Assembly (NCBI GenBank): GCA_900549895.1
Contig: URQG01000009.1
Span: 1 to 21,561, forward strand
DNA length: 21,561 nucleotides
Origin: an uncultured Lachnobacterium sp.
GTDB lineage: Bacteria > Bacillota > Clostridia > Lachnospirales > Lachnospiraceae
Direction: 5' to 3'
Shown here: piece by piece, positions 6,432 to 16,500 of the stretch
Numbering within the stretch: the stretch's first letter is position 1
Layout of the letters: each line of letters starts with the position of its first letter
Made by a program: the position numbers and the translations under genes
Notes under the pieces: model-generated
What the model was told of the DNA's origin: nothing
Databases searched by the model: none
Seen by the model: only the letters and a program-made list of their open reading frames with translations

Positions 6432-8471
6432 ATGACCAAACGATTGACCGCTGCGGCACTCATATGTATTTGTCTGCTTACATTTGGTTTATTTTTAAAG
6501 CCGGTAAGTGTGCATGCGGATGAGACGCAGCAATTCACAGGAGAGGCAACCCTGCTCAAGCAGGACAGCACGTCAGGTACATTTCAGATTACCGTTTCCA
6601 ATAAAGGAGAAGATTTTGACGGCACAGTCCGTTTTCAGATCGACGTAGAAGGCGGTGCAAAAGCATACTCTGCGTTTGATACGAAGATGACCTTGCCACA
6701 GGACGGACAGAAGCAGTATATGATAACAGTTCCGCTCGACGATTATTCGTCATCCAAAGGGCTGGCCTTCCTCACGTTTCTTGACGACAAGGGTGAGGCG
6801 TTGCAACTGATCAAACTCACCGGAATCCTTGGGGACAAGGCGGGGAAGACAACGGTCGGCGTATTGTCGGACAGCTTTGATAAGCTGTCTTATCTGCAGA
6901 TGCCGGGACAGACTTATTATGCGAATAACAAGGAACGCAGCATCAATCTCATCGAGCTCTCCTCGAGTGATCTGAAAAAAAGCCTGAGCGGTCTGTATTT
7001 TCTTGTCATCGATGATTATGATATGAGCGCTCTGGATTCGAAACAGATCGCTGCAATCGAGGACTGGGTCAATCAGGGCGGATGGCTGATCATCGGGACC
7101 GGAAGCAGGGGATCGGATATGATTTCTGCTTTTTCCAAGGGATTTCTTGATCTGGCTTATGTTTCCACGACGGAGGCAGGAACGCCGAACGAGGCATCAA
7201 AGATTATTAACAAGCATCAGGGAGATTATACGACTTACGTTAACAATGGAGTCAATCTGCAGGATCTGGCATATTCCGAGTTCACCTTCAGCGGCACAAG
7301 CGGATATTTCAGCTCCGAGCATCCGGGATGGAATATCCAGATCGGACAGGGGTGTGCGATGGTGCTGGGCATCTCGCTTTCGGATCTGCAGGTGCAAAGT
7401 GGCAGCGAGAATATCGTTTACTCGCTTTATGATGAGGTGCAGTATAATTCTTTGAAAGCGTCTAGCTATATGGATCAGGACAGTTGGGCTTATACGGGAA
7501 GCCGCGCGCTGAGCGCGATCGACCATCAGTTTACGGATGTGAATTTTACGTCGCTTAAGGTTTTGATCTTTCTTTATGCGATCCTGGTAGGACCGGTCCT
7601 TTACCTGATCCTGCGCAGGGCAAAACGAAGCGAGTGGTACTGGGTGGGAATCCCGATCCTCGGCGTGGTCTTTGTCGGACTGGTCTATCTGTGCGGCAAT
7701 GGTATGCAGGTAAGAGGAACGAAGATGTATTCTGTATCGGTGCAGCAGGCAGACGGCGAGACGGATCCGGATGTGAACACGTATCTGCTCGGGTATCGTT
7801 CCGGTACGAAAGAGTGGACAACAAAGTTAAATGACAATTATATGTATGCGGGAGGCGCATTCTCAACATATGTTACAGCCAGCCGCAAGGTACCGAAGTA
7901 TATAAACCATATTGTGTATGATGGTGATGAGATCCGTATTGGCGCCAATCCGGCAACGAACTTTGAGAGCGAATATATGAAGGCGTTCGGAAGCGGAATT
8001 TCGATCGGATCGATCGACACGGATCAGGTTGTACTTGACAGCAACGCACAGAGTGGAAGTGTGACAAACAACACCAATCAGGATTTCCCTTATCTGGCTT
8101 TACAGAGCTCGGATTATATACTGATTCTGACGGATGTGAAAGCCGGTGAGACGGTGGACATCGCAGATGCAATCAAGAATAAAAAGTATGTTTATAATCA
8201 GGCGGATGCTTATCTGGATGATGCTTTTGATAAGCTGGTCGATTATTACAATTACGGAGCAAAGACAACGGTTGCGGACAAGGATGTGATGTCCGCACTG
8301 ATGCTTGGTATGTTGGATGCGAGACAGTATACGGCGGATCAGGCAGATTATGTTGTGGCAACCGGCATCACCAAACAGGGAATGCACAAAGCCACATCGG
8401 AACAAAGCGAGCGCGCATACAGTTGTTTCTATGCGATTGCGGAACAGGAGGGCAGCCATGCTTCAAATTAG
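6432..8471 (+). CDS. Secreted/membrane-anchored GATase-like protein, first gene of MoxR-VWA-ABC operon
   Basis: 679 residues; AGGAGG (6421-6426) precedes ATG 6432. An N-terminal signal peptide (TKRLTAAALICICLLTFGLFL, then VHADE) directs it out of the cytoplasm. Residues about 30-130 are beta-rich and Ig-like. About 140-270 looks like a GATase1-like Rossmann domain (TTVGVLSDSFDKL, YFLVIDDYDMSAL, IEDWVNQGGWLIIGTGS), as in DUF4350-type proteins. Two membrane helices follow at about 375-425 around the conserved-looking LYAILVGPVLYLILRRAKR and WYWVGIPILGVVFVG; the last 250 residues are again extracytoplasmic and beta-rich. No catalytic Cys-His-Glu triad is evident, so a binding role is more likely than enzymatic. 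Its stop overlaps the start of the ABC ATPase by 14 bases. No specific name is recognised. Confidence 0.85.
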   Translation: MTKRLTAAALICICLLTFGLFLKPVSVHADETQQFTGEATLLKQDSTSGTFQITVSNKGEDFDGTVRFQIDVEGGAKAYSAFDTKMTLPQDGQKQYMITVPLDDYSSSKGLAFLTFLDDKGEALQLIKLTGILGDKAGKTTVGVLSDSFDKLSYLQMPGQTYYANNKERSINLIELSSSDLKKSLSGLYFLVIDDYDMSALDSKQIAAIEDWVNQGGWLIIGTGSRGSDMISAFSKGFLDLAYVSTTEAGTPNEASKIINKHQGDYTTYVNNGVNLQDLAYSEFTFSGTSGYFSSEHPGWNIQIGQGCAMVLGISLSDLQVQSGSENIVYSLYDEVQYNSLKASSYMDQDSWAYTGSRALSAIDHQFTDVNFTSLKVLIFLYAILVGPVLYLILRRAKRSEWYWVGIPILGVVFVGLVYLCGNGMQVRGTKMYSVSVQQADGETDPDVNTYLLGYRSGTKEWTTKLNDNYMYAGGAFSTYVTASRKVPKYINHIVYDGDEIRIGANPATNFESEYMKAFGSGISIGSIDTDQVVLDSNAQSGSVTNNTNQDFPYLALQSSDYILILTDVKAGETVDIADAIKNKKYVYNQADAYLDDAFDKLVDYYNYGAKTTVADKDVMSALMLGMLDARQYTADQADYVVATGITKQGMHKATSEQSERAYSCFYAIAEQEGSHASN

Positions 8472-9402
8472 TCATTTATACAAGAATTACGGCAAATTTC
8501 TTGCAGTAAACGATTTGAATCTGCATGTGCCGCAGGGAGATTTATTCGGATTTGCCGGCCCGAACGGTGCCGGCAAGACGACGACGATCCGCATGGTGTG
8601 CGGACTGATGCCGCCGACCGCCGGAAGCATCTGTATCAACGGTGTGGATGCACTGGCAAACCCTAAGGAGATCAAGCGGCAGATCGGCTATGTGCCGGAT
8701 TTCTTCGGGGTGTATGATAACTTAAAAGTAAAGGAATATATGGATTTCTACGGATCAATGTACCGCATGACCTCGCGTGAGATCGCACGGATCTCGGACG
8801 ATCTGCTGGAACTGGTCAATCTGTCGGATAAAAAAGAGGTGTATGTCGATACCTTATCCCGCGGCATGAAGCAGCGTCTGTGTGTGGCGCGTGCTCTTAT
8901 CCACAACCCGGGACTTCTCGTTCTCGATGAACCGAATTCCGGACTGGATCCGCGTGCGAGAGTCGAGATGAAGGAGCTTCTCCTCAATCTCAAAAGCATG
9001 GGTAAGACGATCGTGATCAGTTCCCATATTCTCTCGGAGCTTTCCGAGATGTGCAGCAGTATCGGAATCATGAACAAGGGACAGCTGGTGGCTGCCGGCA
9101 AGATCGAGGATGTCATGGAGAGTGTGTTCGGGCATGACCAGCTGATCGTAAATGTGGCCGAAGGCATGGAGACGGCGGTGCGTATCGCCAAGGAACATGT
9201 CGGAATTACAGTGGATTCGATCGGCGAGAAAGAGTTAAAGCTGACCTGCAAGACGACGGATCAGGAAGTGGCGCAGATGATCGGACAGATGATCGCACAG
9301 CAGGTGCTTGTGACAGGATTCCACAAGCAGGAAGGCAATTTGGAATCCTTATTTATGGAGTTGACAGGAGGTGCGGAACATGCGGCTGAATCCAATCATT
9401 AA
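8458..9402 (+). CDS. ABC-2 type transporter ATP-binding protein
   Basis: 314 residues from ATG 8458, preceded by AGGAGG (8446-8451) within the upstream gene. Walker A GPNGAGKTT is at 34-42, the signature LSRGM at 132-136, Walker B ends in D157-E158 (LLVLDEPNSGLD), and the H-loop histidine is H190 (ISSHILSE). The Q-loop glutamine is replaced by Asp (GYVPDFFGVYDNL), a variant seen in one branch of ABC-2 ATPases linked to membrane permeases of the GldA type. About 85 residues follow the ATPase core as a C-terminal domain. It should power the permease encoded next, which overlaps its end by 23 bases. Substrate unknown. Confidence 0.95.
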   Translation: MLQISHLYKNYGKFLAVNDLNLHVPQGDLFGFAGPNGAGKTTTIRMVCGLMPPTAGSICINGVDALANPKEIKRQIGYVPDFFGVYDNLKVKEYMDFYGSMYRMTSREIARISDDLLELVNLSDKKEVYVDTLSRGMKQRLCVARALIHNPGLLVLDEPNSGLDPRARVEMKELLLNLKSMGKTIVISSHILSELSEMCSSIGIMNKGQLVAAGKIEDVMESVFGHDQLIVNVAEGMETAVRIAKEHVGITVDSIGEKELKLTCKTTDQEVAQMIGQMIAQQVLVTGFHKQEGNLESLFMELTGGAEHAAESNH

Positions 9403-10294
9403 GAAGGACGTCAAAGTACAGGCGAGAAGCTTTAAGATGTGTGTGGAAGTGTTTGTGTATGAACTTATTATGGCGCTGGTATTCTTTGTCGCACTGTTAT
9501 ATATCACGAGTCAGAATCGGTTTACGGACGGCAATGTCTATAGCCAGATGGTGTGGCTGTACCCGGTGCTTGCAATCGCGCAGTGGGTGATACTCGGAGC
9601 GGTCATTCCGATCCACACGTCGTCTGCCATATCCGGGGAGAAGGAGCGTCAGACCTTCGATATTATGATGACAACCAGTATGACTCCGTGGTCCATGATT
9701 ATGGGCAAAGTCATGACGGCGGTCGCACAGGCGATGATTTTTGTCGTGGCAAGTATTCCGGTCATGGCGCTTACCTTCGTTGTGGGAGGACTGTCATGGA
9801 GTTATCTGTTCTGGTTTATCGCGGTGGCACTATTGGTATCGCTTTTTGCAGCGAGCATCGGCATCATGTGTTCTTCATTCTGCCGCAAAAGTATTACAGC
9901 GGTCATTGTGTCCTATGGAATCTATATCATATTCTTTGTTGTGACGGCGCTTCCGGCCTATCTGATTTGTATTCTGACGGATTATGCAAAAAGCGAGAAA
10001 GACATGATCGGATTCTTTTTGTTGAATCCGGTGGTCTATATCACGGAGTTTGTAGCAAAAAGCATGACGGATGCATCCTGGATCGCGGATATCATCGGAC
10101 AGACGAAGTCACCGCTTTTGAACTGGCTCGCATCCGGATCGGTGTGGATGATCCTCTCAACGATCGCTTTCCTTGCGGTTTCTTTCCTGTTTTTGCTGAT
10201 CGCAAAGAAGCGGATCTCTCCGGTATCAAAGCGTAAAGCAAAGAAGCTTGCCGGAAAGCAGATGACACAAATAACGGAGCAATCGAATGGATGA
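9380..10294 (+). CDS. ABC-2 type transporter permease
   Basis: 304 residues. ATG 9380 is chosen over GTG 9371 because AGGAGG occupies 9366-9371, 8 bases before it. About six membrane helices are visible, and the cytoplasmic loop GEKERQTFDIMMTTSMTP is the ABC-2 permease coupling signature (compare GERExGT-type motifs). The tail is basic (KKRISPVSKRKAKK). It starts inside the ATPase gene and ends overlapping the next gene by 8 bases, so the three are translationally coupled. Export is more likely than import, as for the family, but the cargo is not shown by the sequence. Confidence 0.93.
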   Translation: MRLNPIIKKDVKVQARSFKMCVEVFVYELIMALVFFVALLYITSQNRFTDGNVYSQMVWLYPVLAIAQWVILGAVIPIHTSSAISGEKERQTFDIMMTTSMTPWSMIMGKVMTAVAQAMIFVVASIPVMALTFVVGGLSWSYLFWFIAVALLVSLFAASIGIMCSSFCRKSITAVIVSYGIYIIFFVVTALPAYLICILTDYAKSEKDMIGFFLLNPVVYITEFVAKSMTDASWIADIIGQTKSPLLNWLASGSVWMILSTIAFLAVSFLFLLIAKKRISPVSKRKAKKLAGKQMTQITEQSNG

Positions 10295-11660
10295 ACGAAA
10301 TTATCTTCTGCAGGCGATCAGGCGGAGCAGACGAAAATTAAATATGGCAAAGACACTCGATACCTGCATCTGCGTTCTGGCGTGTGCAGGTGTTGCTGCA
10401 ATCGTGCTTGAGGCGGCATCGATATGGATTCCGTTTTACTATGTGCATCTGTGCGCGGGTATCGCGTTACTCGTCGCTTTCCTTGCGGGACTGGTGTATT
10501 CCATCGTAAAGAGAGTCGGTATGCATGAGGCTGCGAGACGGATCGATACCTTCGGATTACAGGAGCGTGTGCAGACAGCGTATGAGCAGATGGAAGATGA
10601 GAGTGCGTTTGCCTGTATGCAGAGGCTGGATGCGGCAGAGAAGCTGCGGGGCAAGGTCGAAAAAAAGGAGATCCGTATCCGTTTGCTTCCGGACAAAAGG
10701 CATCTGACCGCGGCGGCGTTATCACTTGGGCTTGCATGCGGTCTGGCTTTCGTTCCGTCACAGGCGCGAGAGATCGCAAGCCAGAGACATGCAATCCATC
10801 AGGAGGCGAAGGAAAAACAGAAGGAATTATCTGAGCTTGCCGATGCTTTGGAGCAGATGGATACAAGTACGCTTACGGATGAACAGAAGGCGAAGCTTTC
10901 CGAGTTACAGGAGGCTTTAAACCGTTCCATGCAGGAATTGGCGCGCGCGGACAGCAGGGAAGCACTGGATGCGGCGAAGAACAAGCTTGGATTTAAGCTG
11001 GAGCAGACGAGCCAGAGTCTGGCGAATCTTGCGAGTCAGATGAGCAAGGAGCAGCAGGCGGCAATCGCTCAGGCACTGGCCAAGGCGGCCGCGAACGCAG
11101 CTGGGAAGTCGTCCGGAAGCAATGGCACACAGAGTGCATCAAACGGTGGAAGCAACGGAACGCCCGGTACCGGCGATGGCAGTTCCGGCGACGGAAATAA
11201 CGGAAGCAACGGAAACGGATCGAATGGAAATAACGCTAACGGAGATGGCAACGGCTCGGATGGAGATAACAATGGAAACGGTTCGGGCAACGGAAGCGGA
11301 GATGGTTCAAACGGAAATGGATCCGGGAACGGAAATGGAAATGGAAACGGAAATGGAAACGGAAACGGATCCGGCAATGGCAGTGGACGGGGAACCGGAC
11401 AGGGCGGTGGAACACACGATTATGTCAGTGTGCCGAATGCGGTCGGAAACGATGAAAATCTGACCGGAAACAAGACCGGCGACGAGAACGGGGATTCCTA
11501 CCGCGCACAGAACGGACTTGTGTGGGAAGGGGATCATGTAAGCCTCGACTCTGTCATCAGTGATTATACGAAGGATGCCTATGAGGGAATCTCGTCCGGA
11601 CGTTATCCGAGCGGAATGGAAGATGTGATCAAGGATTATTTTAAGAATCTGAGTGAATAA
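10287..11660 (+). CDS. Three-TM coiled-coil membrane protein with Gly/Asn/Ser-rich linker
   Basis: 457 residues; GGAG (10276-10279) precedes ATG 10287, which overlaps the permease stop by 8 bases. Two membrane helices at about 27-75, a third at about 138-158, then a charged helical/coiled-coil stretch at about 165-250 (KEKQKELSELADALEQMD..., KAKLSELQEALNRSMQELA). Residues about 275-376 are almost entirely Gly, Asn, Ser, Asp and Thr, a flexible linker containing a DNA hexamer repeat. A compact conserved-looking C-terminal domain of about 80 residues follows (DYVSVPNAVGNDENLTGN..., LDSVISDYTKDAYEGISSGRYPSGMEDVIKDYF). The plan recalls DUF4175-like proteins that accompany MoxR/DUF58 genes, but I cannot assign it firmly. 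It may be a structural scaffold of the complex. Confidence 0.8.
   Translation: MDERNYLLQAIRRSRRKLNMAKTLDTCICVLACAGVAAIVLEAASIWIPFYYVHLCAGIALLVAFLAGLVYSIVKRVGMHEAARRIDTFGLQERVQTAYEQMEDESAFACMQRLDAAEKLRGKVEKKEIRIRLLPDKRHLTAAALSLGLACGLAFVPSQAREIASQRHAIHQEAKEKQKELSELADALEQMDTSTLTDEQKAKLSELQEALNRSMQELARADSREALDAAKNKLGFKLEQTSQSLANLASQMSKEQQAAIAQALAKAAANAAGKSSGSNGTQSASNGGSNGTPGTGDGSSGDGNNGSNGNGSNGNNANGDGNGSDGDNNGNGSGNGSGDGSNGNGSGNGNGNGNGNGNGNGSGNGSGRGTGQGGGTHDYVSVPNAVGNDENLTGNKTGDENGDSYRAQNGLVWEGDHVSLDSVISDYTKDAYEGISSGRYPSGMEDVIKDYFKNLSE
11325..11366 (+). repeat. Tandem hexamer GGNAAY, seven copies, in the linker of the coiled-coil protein
   Basis: Seven in-frame units (GGG AAC, then six of GGA AAT or GGA AAC) encode Gly-Asn dipeptides. 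Similar but less regular units fill about 11113-11409. Because the unit is a multiple of three, gain or loss of copies changes linker length and keeps the frame. Confidence 0.9.
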
Positions 11661-11670
11661 AGGAGAAACT

Positions 11671-12600
11671 ATGACAGAATTTGAAAGCTATCAGGAAAAA
11701 ATCATACAGTGTGAGCAGGAGATCGGCAAAGGCATCATCGGACAAAAAGAAGTCATCCGACAGGTTATGCTTGCGATGCTCGCAGGCGGAAATGTTCTGC
11801 TGGAGGGTATGCCGGGACTTGGAAAGACGATGCTCGTGCGCACGATCAGTAAGGTGCTGGCACTGTCTTTTAAGCGTATCCAGTTTACACCGGATCTGAT
11901 GCCGAGCGATGTCACCGGAACCAACATTATGGTAAAGGAAGAAGGAAGGAGCAGCTTCCGGTTCGAGAAGGGACCGATCTTTGCCAATCTGGTACTTGCC
12001 GATGAGATCAACCGTGCGACACCAAAGACACAGTCTGCTTTACTTGAGGCGATGCAGGAGCACACCGTAACGGTCGGAACCGAGAGCCACAGGCTGGAGG
12101 AGCCGTTTCTCGTACTTGCAACACAGAATCCGATCGAGCAGGAGGGAACCTATCCGCTTCCGGAGGCACAGCTGGACCGATTCTTATTTAAGATCTTAGT
12201 GCCTTTTCCGGATAAGGAGGAACTGCGCGGAATTGTCAATCTGACCGAGGGTACAGACAAGCCTGTCATCACTTCGATCATGAGCGGGGAGGAGCTTCTG
12301 ACTGCAAGAAGTCTTGTTACACAGATTCCGATCGCGGATGCGGTCATGGATTATATTCTGGATCTTGTGATGGCAACACACAAGGAGAATCCGTATATCA
12401 GAGAGGGCGCAAGCCCGCGTGCGGCGCAGGCGATCATCCGTACGGCGCGTGCGCGTGCGTTCATGGAAGGACGTTTTAATGTGGCGTTCGAGGATGTGAA
12501 AAGCGTGGCCTATCCGGTACTGCGCCACCGTATTTTGTTAAGTTTCGATGCCATCTCCGAGGGTGTGACAGAGGATGCAATCATCGAGCAGTTGTTGTAA
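11671..12600 (+). CDS. MoxR-family AAA+ ATPase
   Basis: 309 residues from ATG 11671, with AGGAG (11661-11665) directly after the previous stop. Walker A is GMPGLGKT (46-53), Walker B ends in D111-E112 (LVLADEINRATPKTQSALLEAMQE), and the sensor-1/arginine-finger region is LATQNPIEQEGTYPLPEAQLDRF, all standard for MoxR. Such ATPases form hexamers and remodel VWA-containing partners, as RavA does with ViaA; the partners here are the DUF58 and VWA proteins encoded next. The gap to the DUF58 gene is 87 bases, the largest in the operon, and no terminator or convincing promoter is seen in it. Confidence 0.95.
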   Translation: MTEFESYQEKIIQCEQEIGKGIIGQKEVIRQVMLAMLAGGNVLLEGMPGLGKTMLVRTISKVLALSFKRIQFTPDLMPSDVTGTNIMVKEEGRSSFRFEKGPIFANLVLADEINRATPKTQSALLEAMQEHTVTVGTESHRLEEPFLVLATQNPIEQEGTYPLPEAQLDRFLFKILVPFPDKEELRGIVNLTEGTDKPVITSIMSGEELLTARSLVTQIPIADAVMDYILDLVMATHKENPYIREGASPRAAQAIIRTARARAFMEGRFNVAFEDVKSVAYPVLRHRILLSFDAISEGVTEDAIIEQLL

Positions 12601-12687
12601 GGCTGATTCAAAGTTTTTTGATTGACAAAGCTGGCGCGGTAGCTGTTTCGGAAAAGATGCAGATGCGGGCATTTGGGGAGAGGAACA

Positions 12688-13566
12688 ATGTTTGATTCAG
12701 AGTTTTACAATACGCTGTCGCAGCTTACGCTTGCGATGACGCATAAAAGCAATAGGAATATGTCCGGAAACCGCAAGTCGGTACAAAAAGGTGTGTCCGC
12801 AGAGTTTTCGGATTTCCGTGAGTACATGCCGGGCGACGATCTAAGACGCCTTGATTGGAATGTGTATGCAAGACTGGACCGCATGTATATCCGGGAGTAT
12901 ATGGAGGAGAAGGAAGCCTATGTTACGATCCTTCTCGATACGAGCGCCTCGATGGAGTACGGAGAACACAAAAAATCCGAACTCGCCACGATGCTGGCAG
13001 CTGTGGTGGCATATATCGCTTTGGCGAATATGGACCGGGTGGTACTGGTCGATACGGCGGAGCTTATGCGACCGCTGTCGGTCGGAGGCGGAAAGAAAAG
13101 TTTCTCTCGCGTAATCCACTGGCTGGAAAACCGGACGTTTGGCGGGGAGAGTGAACTGCTTTCATCCGTGCGAAAGATTCCGCTGACCGGAGCGGGGGTT
13201 ACGGTCGTGATCAGCGACTTTTTACAGGAGCCTCTTTTGGAAGAAGAGGATCGTTCGTACGAGAAGATGTTGCAGTATCTCCGGTACCGCAAGCAGCGTC
13301 CGGTTATGCTGCAGACGCTTTGCGGTGAGGAGCTTCATATCGATATGGAAGGAACAAGAAATCTTATTGATATGGAGACGGAGGATAAGCTTCGTGTCAC
13401 GATGGATGCGCAGGCAATCGAAGCATACGAAAAGGAACTTTTTGCTTTGACCGGACGGCTGAAGAAAGGGTGTGCATCCGGTGGTGGCGCGTATGTGCTG
13501 TGTGACACGACGCGGGATCACAAGAAGCTGATCTATGAAGATTTGAGGGTATTATATGACATTTGA
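12688..13566 (+). CDS. DUF58 protein with VWA-like fold
   Basis: 292 residues. ATG 12688 follows GGGGAG (12675-12680) at 7 bases; an upstream in-frame TTG at 12673 is not needed. The DUF58 hallmark is complete: FSDFREYMPGDDLRRLDWNVYAR then IREYMEEKEAYVTILLDTSASM. DTSAS (84-88) is an intact DxSxS metal (MIDAS) motif, and the fold behind it, VVAYIALANMDRVVLVDTAE and LTGAGVTVVISDFLQEPL, matches a VWA domain. No membrane helix is visible, so a cytoplasmic partner of MoxR is likely. Its stop overlaps the next start by 11 bases. Confidence 0.95.
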   Translation: MFDSEFYNTLSQLTLAMTHKSNRNMSGNRKSVQKGVSAEFSDFREYMPGDDLRRLDWNVYARLDRMYIREYMEEKEAYVTILLDTSASMEYGEHKKSELATMLAAVVAYIALANMDRVVLVDTAELMRPLSVGGGKKSFSRVIHWLENRTFGGESELLSSVRKIPLTGAGVTVVISDFLQEPLLEEEDRSYEKMLQYLRYRKQRPVMLQTLCGEELHIDMEGTRNLIDMETEDKLRVTMDAQAIEAYEKELFALTGRLKKGCASGGGAYVLCDTTRDHKKLIYEDLRVLYDI

Positions 13567-16500
13567 GAGTTTATGGCCGCTTGCGTTCCTGCTTGCGGTA
13601 CCAATCATCATCATTTTTTATCTGCTTGTTCCCAAAGGGAAAGATACGAAGATTTCTTCGAACCTGTTGTGGAATAAGCTTTTTGTCAACCGACAGTCGA
13701 AGACATTTTTAGAGAAATTCCTGCACAATATTCTGATGTATTTACAGATCGTTGTCGCATTGCTTCTGGTGCTCGCGTTAATGACACCATACATGAACCG
13801 TAAGGGAAATTCGAATGCCAATGTGATCATGGTTCTTGATACGAGCGGCAGCATGCAGAACGTGGACGCGGGCGGCAAGTCCAGACTGGAACGCGCGGTG
13901 GATGCGATGAAGCAGCAGATCGCCGATTCCTCGGGAAGTACGTTTTCCATTGTGACGACACATGAGAATAAGACGGAGCTTCTTGCGGTAGGTGCAACGG
14001 ACAGCAGGCAGCTTACGCAGGCACTCGACGGGGTGACCTGCAGCGATGCGGACGGTTCGCTTTCTGATGTGGAAGATACGGTGGATTCACTTGCTGCGCA
14101 GCAGGAGGATGGGAAGAAGACATCGGTTCTCGTTTATACGGATGGCATCGGTGCGGCGGATGCGGATACTCTGGTGCAGAGGTTTCATGCGAATATCTGT
14201 GTGATGGGTGAGGCTGCTGAGAATGTGGCGAATGATTTTCTCTCCTGCGCGAAGGATGAGAACGGTTATCAGGCAGCGGCGGGGCTGACAAATTACAGCG
14301 ACAAAGAAGCGTCACTTGAGATCACGCTGTATGAGAAGGATATCCCTCTTAGTGTGCGAAATGTGACGGTTCCTGCCGGGGAAAGTTATACGGTTCTGTT
14401 TGAGGACATCAAGTGGGATGGCAAGCCGCTCAAAAGTGAGATCTCTGCGATTCGTTTCGCGGGAAGTGAGGCGAAGGATTCGCTTGCGCAGGACAATGTC
14501 ACATATGCGATCGAGGATCAGGCGGCACAGTATGATGCCGTATTGATCGGAAAAGGCAATACGTACATCGAGAAAGCCTATGAGGCGATCAGTGGCGAGA
14601 GTCTGGTGCGTGCGGAACGTGAGAACACACTCGAAGAGGATGATACAAGGGTGCGCATCTATGATGCAGGAACTGCCGATCTGCAGGAGGATGCGTTAAG
14701 CAGGATGGTATTTGCGGATCCGTCGGATGCGACAGGCAAGGAAGAACATATCGCATTAACGGTGTCGGATACAGAGATTACATCCGGAATCAAGGATTTT
14801 TCGGTCGGCGTCAACGAGACCTACACGTATGATGTGCCGGAATGGGCGACCGGTTTCCTGTGGGCAGGCAAGAAATGTGCCGGTTATTACGGCGAGCATG
14901 ACGGCGTGCGTGTCGTGGTTGTGGGTTTTGATATCCGTGAGTCGGATTTTCCGCTGCAGGCGGAGTTCCCGGTCTATATGGCAAATGCGCTCAGCTTCTT
15001 AAATGACAGTTCGCTTCTGGCACAGAATGTGTATGTGGCAGGTGAGAAAATGGTCTACCATCCGCAGTCGGATGTGGATGTCAGCACACTTTCCGCAGCG
15101 ACCGATACGGCGGGACTTTTTACGGTTGAGGCAGGCGATAAGAAGGAAGCATATGTGGTGCGTTTTGCAACGGGCACACAGTCCGATGCATCGGTTACGG
15201 CGGCATCAAGCGGGGATGGCGTGACGACACAGGGCGGAATGACAAGAAAGTCGCTCAGAAGTCTTGTCATTCTTCTTGTAATCCTGCTTTTGATCCTTGA
15301 ATGGATCGTTTATGTAAAGCAGATGCGCTATCGGGGCAAATTCTATCTTGGCGTAAGATTGGCCGGTCTGGTGCTTCTTGTTCTCGCTGCAATCGGGATT
15401 TCGATTCCGAAGAGAGCGGATTTAAACACCACGATTTTTCTGGTCGATGCATCGACGAGCAACGAGACGAACCTGTCCGATATGGATTCCTACATCGCGG
15501 ATGCAATTCAGAAGATGCCGAAAGGCAATCAGTATGGAATCGTGACCTTTGGCAAGAAGCCGATGGTGGAGCAGTTCGTGACGAGGGAGAAACATTATTC
15601 CGGAATTCTTTCGACACCGGATAAGACGGCAACGAATGTCGAAGAGGCGGTGTCCAGAGGCCTCTCTATGATCCCGGAAGGCAGCGCGGGGCGCATCGTG
15701 ATCCTCACGGACGGACGACAGACGCGCGGCCATATCGATAGTACGGCTTCTGCGGTCGTATCGCGCGGCGTGGAGCTGCTTTCGGTCGTTTACGATACCA
15801 CGCAGGGCAAGGATGCCTATATTGACAATGTCGAGATGCCGAGTTACCTGTATGCGGGCGATGCGTACTCCATGACGGTCACCGTGATGAGCAACTACGA
15901 GACGGATGCGGATCTGGAGATCTGGATGAGCGACAAGAAGAAGTCTGTTACGTCGGTCCATCTGAACAAGGGCAACAATTCGTTTGTATTAAAGCAGAAA
16001 GTATCCGGTGAAAATATTGAGAGCTTTACGGTCAAGGTGAATGCCAAAGGCGATACATGCGAAGAGAATAATGCGTATAACGCCTATTCGGTTATCGATG
16101 CGATGCCGAAGATCCTTGTCGTGTGCGGCGTGAAGGAAGATTCAACGAATTTTGCGGCGCTTCTCGACAGTGCGGGCTGTAACTATACGGTCGTTCCGGC
16201 AGGGGGCGCGCCGACGACACTCGAGGGACTGCTTAAGTACAAGAGTGTGATTCTCGAAAATGTACATTACGATGATCTGCCGGAGGCTTTTGTCGGGAAT
16301 CTGGACACGTATGTCAAAGATTACGGCTGCGGGTTGGTCGCAACCGGCGGCAAGGAGAGCTTTGGGCTCGGACTGTACCGGGATACGGCACTGGAGACCA
16401 TTCTGCCGGTTGACATGATGCCGCGCAGCACGAATGAGGTGCCGTCGCTTGCGATGGTGATGGTCATCGACCATTCCGGCAGTATGTCCATGGAAGAAGA

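Noticed and set aside
8305..8457. Upstream extension of the ABC ATPase frame
   Set aside because: It runs inside the preceding gene in another frame and the conserved start MLQISHLYKNYG with AGGAGG is at 8458.
11069..11377. Proline/phenylalanine-rich minus-strand frame
   Set aside because: It is the complement of the GGNAAY hexamer region; low-complexity shadow.
12601..12687. Internal promoter before the DUF58 gene (TTGACA at 12622-12627)
   Set aside because: At 17 bases spacing the -10 position reads GTTTCG, and no other good -10 is in range; nothing else convincing is seen in the gap.
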